Origin: Saprospiraceae bacterium | GTDB taxonomy: Bacteria > Bacteroidota > Bacteroidia > Chitinophagales > Saprospiraceae | NCBI GenBank assembly: GCA_027031145.1 | Contig: JALVEG010000403.1 | Coordinates: 1-9,242, forward strand | DNA: 9,242 bases | Reading direction: 5' to 3' | In this document: positions 1-5,693 of the stretch, piece after piece | How the letters are laid out: every line of letters starts with the position of its first letter | Position numbering within the stretch: the stretch's first letter is position 1 | Position numbers and translations under genes: made by a program | The notes under the pieces: model-generated | What the model saw: the letters and a program-made list of their open reading frames with translations, nothing else | The model's database searches: none | Told to the model about the DNA's origin: nothing

Positions 1-517
1 TTTGTAGTAAGGGAATCACCTCATCGGTAAATATGCTTTTCATCTCCGGAGGAACTCCCGGCATTGAAATGATAGTAGCTCCATTTTTCTTAAAAAGCAT
101 TCCCGGTGCTGAGCCCACCCTGTTTTTAAGGAATACCGTGTTTTTTGGAAAGAAACTGTAGTCGTATAGCATATCTTTTATTTCACCACCTCTCATTTTG
201 ACATAGGCTTTTACTTTATTGTAAAATTCCTCATTGAATTCCATTTCAACGTTTAGAAATTTTGCAAAAGTTTTCTTTGTAATATCATCCAATGTAGGCC
301 CTAATCCCCCCGTTGTAAATACATAATCTGCATTTGAGATAGCTTCATTCAATGCTTTTATAATCTCATTTTCTTCGTCTTGAACAGCCATTATTTTCTT
401 TACGATTATACCAAGACCGGTTAGTTTTTCTGCTATCCAACTCGAATTGGTATCCTTTACTTGTCCGATCAAAAGTTCGTCACCAATACTGATTAAATAT
501 GCTGTTTTTTCTTTCAT
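1..517 (-). CDS. cinA: CinA-like protein, N-terminal MoCF_biosynth domain (3' end beyond window)
   Basis: The leftward frame opens with ATG at 517-515 and stays open for 172 codons to the window edge, so only the N-terminal part is seen. It shows the CinA / molybdopterin-binding (MoCF_biosynth) signature in order: IGDELLIGQVKDTNSSWIAE at about residues 11-30, TTGGLGPTLDDIT at 68-80, FPKNTVFLKNRVGSAPGM at about 123-140 and PGVPPEMK at 153-160. In the family this domain is followed by a C-terminal nicotinamide-nucleotide amidase domain of roughly 160 residues in full-length (about 410-aa) proteins. Whether that half is present cannot be seen here. Full-length CinA is linked to pyridine-nucleotide recycling (NMN deamidase, ADP-ribose pyrophosphatase) in the cytoplasm, and the competence link in the name does not hold in most lineages. 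The start lies 2 bases after the stop of the upstream lipoprotein gene, so the two are probably co-transcribed. The family call is firm. Confidence 0.95.
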   Translation of the reverse strand, partial: MKEKTAYLISIGDELLIGQVKDTNSSWIAEKLTGLGIIVKKIMAVQDEENEIIKALNEAISNADYVFTTGGLGPTLDDITKKTFAKFLNVEMEFNEEFYNKVKAYVKMRGGEIKDMLYDYSFFPKNTVFLKNRVGSAPGMLFKKNGATIISMPGVPPEMKSIFTDEVIPLLQ

Positions 518-519
518 TA

Positions 520-1095
520 TTATTTTTTTAATTCAGGTTTTTCTTTTACATTTTGCATGTGTTTTTGAAATGGATTATCGCTAAATTTAGCGGTTCCAAC
601 CAATACTACAACATCACCGGAGTTTAGAATTTTCCATTCGGACGGAAATAATTTTTTATCATCAGGCAACATCATGAGCAATTTTTTATTGAGATCATAA
701 CTGTATTTTCCTTTGTCTTTTATTTCAGAGAAAAAGCCATGTCTGTAACTAAAATCAGGATTGAATTTGTACCATTCCCCAAAATCTATCATGTCTTTTG
801 GTCCTTTTTGCCCATTGGAAATATAATCCACAACAAAATAATCCTTGCTTAAAAACAATACCGGTTTGTGCTTGCTTTTAAAAAAATCATTTAGTTCGGT
901 TTCTGCCATTGCTCTCTCTTCATCAACAAATCTTTCTTTGATTATAGGCTTTTTTTCCGGGTGATTATCAGCAGGCTCAATTTCTTGAGTAGAAAGTTCC
1001 TTGTGATGTCCGGGATTCTGTTCTCTTATTGTATTGTTTTTACAAGAGCCAAAAATAGAAATGAATAATACTGATAATATTAGAATTCTAATCAT
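520..1095 (-). CDS. predicted lipoprotein of unknown function, 191 aa
   Basis: This is an exported lipoprotein whose function I do not recognise. Residues 1-17 form a hydrophobic signal peptide that ends in a lipobox-like IFGSC with the lipidation cysteine at 18, so a membrane-anchored lipoprotein is expected. Residues 20-70 are polar and probably a flexible linker (rich in E, K, P, N). The folded part is about 75-175, with alternating aromatic and charged strands such as DFGEWYKFNPDFSYRHGFF at 104-122 and EWKILNSGDVVVLVGTAKF at 153-171. This pattern resembles small lipocalin-like beta-barrel lipoproteins of Bacteroidota, but that is inference from pattern only. The C-terminal 20 residues are lysine-rich. 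The gene is divergent from tilS (54-base gap), has a good Bacteroidota-type promoter upstream, and is followed 2 bases later by cinA, suggesting a two-gene transcript. Confidence 0.8.
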   Translation of the reverse strand: MIRILILSVLFISIFGSCKNNTIREQNPGHHKELSTQEIEPADNHPEKKPIIKERFVDEERAMAETELNDFFKSKHKPVLFLSKDYFVVDYISNGQKGPKDMIDFGEWYKFNPDFSYRHGFFSEIKDKGKYSYDLNKKLLMMLPDDKKLFPSEWKILNSGDVVVLVGTAKFSDNPFQKHMQNVKEKPELKK

Positions 1096-1129
1096 TTTTT
1101 AATTATTTTGCATTTTATTAAAGTAATTG

Positions 1130-1161
1130 CAAATTTAGCGAAATTGTAGATGTATAACAAA
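1130..1161 (-). promoter_or_regulatory. Bacteroidota-type promoter candidate for the lipoprotein-cinA pair
   Basis: On the minus strand, TTTG (1161-1158) is followed after exactly 20 bases by TAAATTTG (1137-1130), a full match to the Bacteroidota -7 consensus TAnnTTTG with its usual -33 TTTG. Transcription would begin near 1123, about 28 bases before the lipoprotein ATG. The -33 element lies within the first codons of tilS, so the divergent genes share regulatory DNA. Short AT-rich motifs arise by chance, but both boxes and the spacing agree with the position relative to the gene. Confidence 0.6.
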
Positions 1162-2475
1162 TTTATTGAATATATAGAAAAAGAAAAACTTTTTGCTCCT
1201 GATGATAAAATACTTATTGCAGTAAGCGGTGGGAAAGATTCAATGGTTTTAGTCAGCCTGTTGACCAAGGCCAAATACAGTGTAGGAGTTGCACATTTCA
1301 ATCATATTACAAGGGAGGGAGAGTCAGGTAGAGACCAAAAGTTTGTTAGCGACTATTGCAAAGTAAAAGGTCTGCCTTTTTACACAAGCTCAGTAAATAT
1401 AAAGCAACTTTTAGAGAAAGGACAAGGTAATAATTTTCAAGATTTGGCTAGAATCAAGAGGTATGAATGGCTTGAGCAAGTGCGAGCTGAGCACAAATAT
1501 GATTTTATAGCAACCGCTCATCACAAAAACGATAATGTTGAGACTTTTCTTTATAAAGCTGCAAAAGGAGCAGGGATAAAGGGGCTAAGTGGAATCAAAT
1601 CTAAAAACGGAAATGTGGTCAGACCTATGCTTGATATTTTGAGAAGCGAAATTGATAATTATGTAGAACAGAATAATATACCTTTTGTAGAGGACAGCAG
1701 CAACAGCAGCGATGACTATGATCGCAATTTTATCAGACACAATATCATACCTGCATTTGAACAGTTGCATACAAATTTTGTGAATCGCATATCGGTTTCG
1801 ATTGAAAATCTAAAAGAAACGGACAAGCAATTTGAATTTTTGTTGGAAGCATTTTCAGCCAAATATATTTGCAGAAAGAAAGGGTGGATTATCATTAGTA
1901 AATCGATTTTGGATAAAGTTCCGGATAAACCCGGATTTTTGTTTTTTTTACTTCAAAAATACGATTTCAATAAGTCACAAGTTTTGGATATCGTCAATTC
2001 AATGGAGAATGTCGGTGCTTCATTTTATAGCGAGAATTATCAATTACTTGTAGATAGAGTTTCATTTATTGTCAAAAAGAGAAAAGTTGATAAAAGCTGT
2101 ACTTTTAACGTGAGTTTGGGTGAGAATATCTTAGAGGGATACGGTATGCTAAAGCTTGAAATTGTTGACAATGCTGGATTGGTATTTAGTGAAAATGTGA
2201 AATATATGGATATTTCCGCCTTGAATTTTCCACTCGGCATAAGATGCTGGAAGCATGGCGATACATTTAAACCTTTTGGGCTAAAAGGGAAATCAAAAAA
2301 GCTAAAAGACTATTTTACCAATAAAAAACTAAGCAGATTTGACAAAAACAATATTCTCCTAATGCTAAATGGAGAGGATATTTGTATGATACTTGGAGAT
2401 GATATCTCATATGATTACAGAGTAAAAATTAGTAATGTAAAAGTGCTTAAAGTTATGTTTTCTCCTGTAGAGTGA
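1150..2475 (+). CDS. tilS: tRNA(Ile)-lysidine synthase TilS
   Basis: This essential cytoplasmic enzyme ligates lysine to C34 of the CAU-anticodon tRNA-Ile using ATP, which changes its codon reading from AUG to AUA. The N-terminal N-type ATP-pyrophosphatase domain covers about 19-205. It has the P-loop VSGGKDSM at 25-32, HFNH at 49-52, the family motif region TAHHKNDNVETF at 122-133, RPML at 158-161, EDSSN at 181-185 and RNFIRHNIIP at 192-201. The C-terminal TilS domain is at about 365-435 and contains RCWKHGDTFKPFGLKGKSKK. The length of 441 aa is normal for the family. The start at 1150 places the P-loop at the usual distance, and there is no clear Shine-Dalgarno sequence, as is common in Bacteroidota. 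One oddity is that the usual HHxDD motif reads HHKND (124-128). All other motifs are intact, so I expect an active enzyme. Confidence 0.97.
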   Translation: MYNKFIEYIEKEKLFAPDDKILIAVSGGKDSMVLVSLLTKAKYSVGVAHFNHITREGESGRDQKFVSDYCKVKGLPFYTSSVNIKQLLEKGQGNNFQDLARIKRYEWLEQVRAEHKYDFIATAHHKNDNVETFLYKAAKGAGIKGLSGIKSKNGNVVRPMLDILRSEIDNYVEQNNIPFVEDSSNSSDDYDRNFIRHNIIPAFEQLHTNFVNRISVSIENLKETDKQFEFLLEAFSAKYICRKKGWIIISKSILDKVPDKPGFLFFLLQKYDFNKSQVLDIVNSMENVGASFYSENYQLLVDRVSFIVKKRKVDKSCTFNVSLGENILEGYGMLKLEIVDNAGLVFSENVKYMDISALNFPLGIRCWKHGDTFKPFGLKGKSKKLKDYFTNKKLSRFDKNNILLMLNGEDICMILGDDISYDYRVKISNVKVLKVMFSPVE

Positions 2476-2527
2476 AAGCAGGAGAACTCAGAAAAGTATT
2501 GAGTTAAAAAATAAACTAATAATGAAT

Positions 2528-2571
2528 AAAATCCCTCAAACTTTGTGAAAATTAAAACTTTGAGGAATTTT
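2528..2571 (+). terminator. hairpin after tilS, possible terminator
   Basis: CCTCAAA (2534-2540) pairs with TTTGAGG (2559-2565). After one mismatch, AAAAT (2528-2532) pairs with ATTTT (2567-2571), and TTT/AAA can pair further inside the loop. The hairpin lies about 50 bases after the tilS stop and is followed by a T-rich stretch but not a clean U-tract. An intrinsic terminator, possibly working in both directions, is plausible but unproven. Confidence 0.45.
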
Positions 2572-2592
2572 AATTATGTTTACAATGTAAAG

Positions 2593-2687
2593 GGGCGCAT
2601 TTCATTTTTTTCGCGTTGCGGGTTGATCCTCCTTTAGGAGTCAGAGGCAAAGCAATGGGAAAAGCGAAAAAATGAAATACACCTGAT
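2593..2687. repeat. imperfect ~90 bp palindromic repeat (REP/MITE-like)
   Basis: The outer arms are near-perfect inverted copies: 2599-2614 (ATTTCATTTTTTTCGC) against 2664-2678 (GCGAAAAAATGAAAT), differing by one T in the run. Inside are a smaller hairpin CTCC-TTTA-GGAG near 2629-2640 and further short complementarities (CCTC with GAGG, TTGC with GCAA). The core is GC-richer than its surroundings. The unit could fold into one long cruciform or RNA hairpin. No open frame or transposase is associated. The right arm has an 18/20 match to 3629-3648, beyond the toxin gene, which suggests a dispersed family. The assignment as a REP/MITE-type element is inference. Confidence 0.6.
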
Positions 2688-2742
2688 GAGTTTTAGAAAA
2701 AGTAGAATATCTGTAGTTAAAGAATATTAAATTGTGATAAAA

Positions 2743-2781
2743 TTTGCTTAATACGTAAATATTTACCATATTTGCACGTAT
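2743..2781 (+). promoter_or_regulatory. toxin-antitoxin promoter with overlapping palindromic operator candidate
   Basis: TTTG (2743-2746) and CATATTTG (2767-2774, one base from TAnnTTTG) are separated by exactly 20 bases, placing the transcription start near 2780, a few bases before the antitoxin ATG. Between the boxes lies the perfect 12-base palindrome GTAAATATTTAC (2755-2766). A wider inverted pair, ATACGTAAATAT (2751-2762) and ATATTTGCACGTAT (2768-2781), spans the -7 box. Antitoxins of this kind commonly autorepress by binding such palindromes, so this is the likely operator. The leader would be very short, nearly leaderless. Confidence 0.55.
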
Positions 2782-2786
2782 AAAAT

Positions 2787-3035
2787 ATGATTATGGATAC
2801 AAAATTAACATTGAAACTTAATAAAAGTGTAATTGAATTAGCGAAAAAATATGCTAAGGAGAATAATATTAGTATATCAAGAATGGTAGAAAATTATCTT
2901 CAAGCTATTACAATAAAAGAAAATGATAATAATGAAGTAAGTCCCTTGGTTGAGAGTTTGACAGGAGTAATAGAATTGAAAGGAGAGGATTATAGAAAAG
3001 ATTATACTGATTTTTTATCAAAAAAATACTCGTAA
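2787..3035 (+). CDS. DUF6364-like antitoxin of a type II toxin-antitoxin pair
   Basis: This 82-aa protein is predicted to neutralise the PIN toxin encoded directly after it and to repress its own promoter. The N-terminus fits a ribbon-helix-helix DNA-binding fold: the strand TKLTLKLN (5-12), helix KSVIELAKKYAKENN (13-27), then SISRMVENYLQAI (29-41). This arrangement is typical of DUF6364 antitoxins that accompany PIN_3 toxins. The C-terminal part (about 52-82, VSPLVESLTGVIEL then DYRKDYTDFLSKKY) would be the toxin-binding arm. A second ATG at 2793 gives MDTKLTLKL, the more usual family start, so the true start may be two codons later. The stop (TAA, 3033-3035) abuts the toxin ATG with no gap, implying translational coupling. 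The pairing makes the call strong, while the domain assignment rests on sequence pattern. Confidence 0.9.
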   Translation: MIMDTKLTLKLNKSVIELAKKYAKENNISISRMVENYLQAITIKENDNNEVSPLVESLTGVIELKGEDYRKDYTDFLSKKYS

Positions 3036-3449
3036 ATGGATAGATTATTAGTGGATACGAATATCATTTTAGATTTATTAGCAAAAAGAAAAGAATTTGT
3101 ATTAGAAGCACAAAAATTATTTACATTATCTGATAAAAATAAAGTTAAACTGTTTGTTTCTTCTTTAACTTTTGCTAATACTTATTACATTCTCTCGCAA
3201 CAAATGAAATTGAATAATGCGAGGAAGACATTAAGGAAGTTTAAAGTTCTTGTTGAAGTATTGCCAATGGATAATAAAATAATTGACCTTTCACTTGAGT
3301 CAGATTTTAAAGACTTTGAAGATGCAATTCAATACCACACAGCAATTGAAAATCAAATTGATATTATAATAACTCGTAATTTAAAAGATTTTAAAACTTC
3401 AAAAATTCCTGTTTTAACTGCTAAAAACTATATTGAAATTAGAGGATAG
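3036..3449 (+). CDS. PIN-domain toxin (VapC-like RNase, PIN_3 type)
   Basis: This 137-aa protein is the toxin of the pair: a Mg2+-dependent single-strand RNase that in the VapC-like family cleaves tRNA or rRNA when freed from its antitoxin. PIN signatures are visible in order: LLVDTNIILDLL at 4-15 with catalytic Asp7; the VSSLTFANTYYIL segment at 41-53; DFKDFEDAIQYHTA at 90-103 with Asp96; and IITRNLKDF at 111-119 with Asp118. The glutamate that many VapC proteins carry in the second motif is absent. PIN_3 relatives, as I recall them, also read asparagine and tyrosine here, so this need not mean inactivity. The length is normal for the family and the frame is intact, so the pair is probably functional. 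The start is fixed by direct abutment to the antitoxin stop. Confidence 0.95.
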   Translation: MDRLLVDTNIILDLLAKRKEFVLEAQKLFTLSDKNKVKLFVSSLTFANTYYILSQQMKLNNARKTLRKFKVLVEVLPMDNKIIDLSLESDFKDFEDAIQYHTAIENQIDIIITRNLKDFKTSKIPVLTAKNYIEIRG

Positions 3450-3518
3450 CCTCTGGGTAATAAACTGGACTATGAGCGGTCTGAAAGACCCGGCGAGTAA
3501 TCTCCCGCTTATGCGGGA
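3441..3518. repeat. GC-richer multi-hairpin repeat downstream of the toxin gene
   Basis: Three short stem-loops follow one another: AGAGG/CCTCT (3441-3445 with 3450-3454) enclosing the toxin stop codon, GGTCT/AGACC (3478-3482 with 3486-3490, 3-base loop) and TCCCGC/GCGGGA (3503-3508 with 3513-3518, loop TTAT). The segment is clearly more GC-rich than its flanks. From memory, CCCGC-TTAT-GCGGG type sequences recur between genes in Bacteroidota genomes, often giving spurious short ORFs, so I read it as a dispersed REP-like element. It could also end transcription of the toxin-antitoxin operon, although no U-tract follows. Family membership needs a genome-wide count. Confidence 0.5.
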
Positions 3519-3628
3519 CAGGTTGTGTTGAACTACATCCGTATTTCTATGTGATTTACGATTGAAATTTATAGTCTATATTAGTTATTAAAATAATCAT
3601 AAATTCTAATTAAGAACGTTATTAATTC

Positions 3629-3648
3629 AAAAATGAAATGCTCCTGAT
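3629..3648 (+). repeat. second copy of the 20-mer flanking the toxin-antitoxin pair
   Basis: AAAAATGAAATGCTCCTGAT matches 2668-2687 (AAAAATGAAATACACCTGAT) at 18 of 20 positions in the same orientation. The reverse complement of the left arm near 2593-2610 shares the same core (AAAAATGAAATGC). The two direct copies bracket the toxin-antitoxin genes about 960 bases apart. The rest of 3519-3673 is AT-rich and shows no gene. It must hold the promoter for the next gene, but I see no convincing -33/-7 pair. Confidence 0.45.
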
Positions 3649-3673
3649 TTGAAAGACTAATAAATAAATAAAT

Positions 3674-4636
3674 ATGAAAAGCACACTACAGTTAATAGCA
3701 TTCTCTATTTTTATTCTTTTAAGTACTAATATAAATAGTCAGGATGTATTCTTTTCTCAATATGAAAATACTCCTTTGAATCTAAATCCCGGCTTAACAG
3801 GAAATTTTGATGGTAAAGCAAGATTATTTTTAAACTATCGCAATCAATGGCCTTCGCTTTTGAAGCAGGCATCTTATAAAACGGGATCAATTTCGCTTGA
3901 CTCAAAGTTCAAAATTGGAAATTCCAGCAAATTGGGGATAGGGTTTAATACTTTATTTGATAGAGTGGGCAGCCTTAATTTTGGAAGCAATCAACTCAAC
4001 TTTCTTACTTCGATTATGCATGATTTTATTAAAACAAAAAATTCTTATCACTCCATTTCGTTGGGCTTTAATTTTGGCTATATCAAGCGTCAATTTGACA
4101 TTGACAAAGCTAAATTTCCAGACCAAACAGATAGCCTGGAAGGGTATAATTCTAAAATCCATTTTTTTAATTTCTCTACGGGACTTTCATGGGATTACAA
4201 ATCTAATTCAAGGTTGTCCTTTCAACTTGGAGCTTCCATTAATAATATAAATAGACCGAACATTTCATTTCATAAGTTTTATAAGCATAAACTTAATGTT
4301 CGCTACAATTTACATGGTAATTCAGAATTGCCATTATTTAAAGAAATCTCTTTAGTTCCATCATTTATGTTCATTTCTCAAGCTAATGACGATGTACTAA
4401 CAATTGGATTGTCTAATAAATGGTATTTCAAGCCTGAAAGTTTTTCAAATTATTTTCAAATTGGGATTCAGGGAAGAAAATATATTGACTATTCCGGAAA
4501 ATCACGTTTTAGTACTTATATTTTAACTGCCATAATTGATATAAACGCATTTTCCATTGGATTGTCATATGACCATTTTCTCAATATAGATGATGGTGCA
4601 TATGAGCTTTCGATTGGATATATAATAAGAAAGTAA
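3674..4636 (+). CDS. PorP/SprF-family T9SS outer-membrane protein
   Basis: This 320-aa protein belongs to the PorP/SprF family, outer-membrane beta-barrel proteins associated with the type IX secretion system. SprF itself is needed for secretion of the gliding adhesin SprB in Flavobacterium, and many paralogues pair with particular surface cargo. Residues 1-22 are a signal peptide with cleavage likely after NSQ. The mature protein opens with the family hallmark DVFFSQYENTPLNLNPGLTG (24-43), followed by RLFLNYRNQWPSL at about 50-62. Alternating aromatic and polar strands continue to the C-terminus, ending SIGYIIRK, consistent with a barrel. The length is typical. Unusually, no large adhesin or OmpA-like gene follows; instead an alpha/beta hydrolase gene begins 1 base after the stop. 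The partner or cargo cannot be told from this window. The family call is firm and the specific role is open. Confidence 0.95.
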   Translation: MKSTLQLIAFSIFILLSTNINSQDVFFSQYENTPLNLNPGLTGNFDGKARLFLNYRNQWPSLLKQASYKTGSISLDSKFKIGNSSKLGIGFNTLFDRVGSLNFGSNQLNFLTSIMHDFIKTKNSYHSISLGFNFGYIKRQFDIDKAKFPDQTDSLEGYNSKIHFFNFSTGLSWDYKSNSRLSFQLGASINNINRPNISFHKFYKHKLNVRYNLHGNSELPLFKEISLVPSFMFISQANDDVLTIGLSNKWYFKPESFSNYFQIGIQGRKYIDYSGKSRFSTYILTAIIDINAFSIGLSYDHFLNIDDGAYELSIGYIIRK

Positions 4637-4637
4637 T

Positions 4638-5495
4638 ATGCAAAATAAGTACGCAGGAATAACAAAATTTAATGTTTTTGAAAAATCAAGTGACATTAGA
4701 TTTCCGGCATTTGTAATGTATCCCACATCAATAAAATCGGACATTCAAAGCATTGGGCCTTTTGCAGTTAAAGCAACAATTAATGCAGAAATAAAAGAAG
4801 GAAGATATCCACTCATAATAATATCTCATGGTTGTGGTGGAAATTATTTAGGGTATTTAACTATTGCTCGATTTTTAGCAGAACAAGGATATATTGTTGT
4901 AATGATTGAACATTATAAGAACAATAGGAATGATAATGAACTTGCAGGAAAAATTGAAAATTTTGAGAATAGACCAAAACACATCAGTCTGACAATTGAT
5001 GTAATGTTTGAAAATAAATTTAAAAATTATATTAATAGAGAAAAGATTGCAATTATTGGACATTCAATGGGTGGTTATACAGCTCTTGCATTAGCCGGCG
5101 GAATCCCTTATACAAAAGAAAGGACAAGAATAAATACTGTAATCGATAAAAGAGTGAAAGCGATTATCTTATTTGCCCCTGCAACCGGATTTTATAACTA
5201 TAATAACTCAATGGATCTTATTAAAATCCCAATTTTGTTTTTTAGTGCAGAAAAAGATAAATTAACAACTTTGGAGGACCATAAAAAAATAGTTAAAAAT
5301 CAATTATCTCATAATGAGAATGTAGAATTTGAAATTGTTGAAAATGCAGGGCATTTTTCTTTTTTAAGTCCTTTTCCTAAGTCAATGAGAAATCCTGATT
5401 TTTTACCATCAATCGACCCCAAAGGATTCGATAGAGAGAAATTTCACTTAGAATTGAATAGCAAGATTTTGAAATTTTTGAGGGAGAATATATAA
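4638..5495 (+). CDS. alpha/beta hydrolase, dienelactone-hydrolase-like (COG4188-like)
   Basis: This 285-aa serine hydrolase has no signal peptide and is probably cytoplasmic. Fold landmarks appear in order: YPLIIISHGCGGN (57-69), the HG oxyanion-hole region; the nucleophile elbow GHSMGG (141-146) with Ser143; the acid-strand region ILFFSAEKDKLT (199-210) with Asp207 as the best candidate; and NAGHFSFLSPF (236-246) with His239. The NRP...DV segment before the elbow and the HFSFL ending resemble predicted dienelactone hydrolases and platelet-activating-factor acetylhydrolase-like enzymes, so an ester or lactone substrate is likely, but its identity cannot be read. The ATG at 4638 lies 1 base after the PorP/SprF stop, so the two are almost certainly co-transcribed. 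The frame stays open for 46 codons beyond the TAA, but the protein ends naturally at KFLRENI, so I take the TAA as the true end. Confidence 0.9.
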   Translation: MQNKYAGITKFNVFEKSSDIRFPAFVMYPTSIKSDIQSIGPFAVKATINAEIKEGRYPLIIISHGCGGNYLGYLTIARFLAEQGYIVVMIEHYKNNRNDNELAGKIENFENRPKHISLTIDVMFENKFKNYINREKIAIIGHSMGGYTALALAGGIPYTKERTRINTVIDKRVKAIILFAPATGFYNYNNSMDLIKIPILFFSAEKDKLTTLEDHKKIVKNQLSHNENVEFEIVENAGHFSFLSPFPKSMRNPDFLPSIDPKGFDREKFHLELNSKILKFLRENI

Positions 5496-5693
5496 ACGAA
5501 GAAGATAAATGCCTATCATTTGGTAGATGATATCTCACTGTTTTACCCTGTATTGCAAAATAAATATGTGAAAATAGTTTTAGAAAGCATCACAAAACAC
5601 ATAATCCAATCGTTATGTAGAAACAAAAGCTTGTGATACATAAAAGTATCTGTAAGATTATTTTGAATAAATTCTTAGAATAAGCTATCTATC

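Noticed and set aside
1092..1301. 69-codon frame on the minus strand, starting within tilS
   Set aside because: It is antisense to the tilS P-loop region and overlaps the lipoprotein start; it has no domain-like features and is a shadow of tilS.
2522..2548. 8-codon ORF (MNKIPQTL) before the tilS hairpin as an attenuation leader
   Set aside because: It lies downstream of tilS with no regulated gene directly after it and no alternative hairpin pairing; it overlaps the left arm by chance.
3464..3570. Short overlapping frames through the GC-rich hairpin region (for example one reading KTRRVISRLCGTGCV)
   Set aside because: These arise from the palindromic repeat itself and lack a start or initiation context, so I treat them as spurious translations.
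5514..5532. TATCAT/ATGATA hairpin 18 bases after the hydrolase stop as a terminator
   Set aside because: The stem is only 6 weak base pairs with no U-tract, too little to call a terminator.
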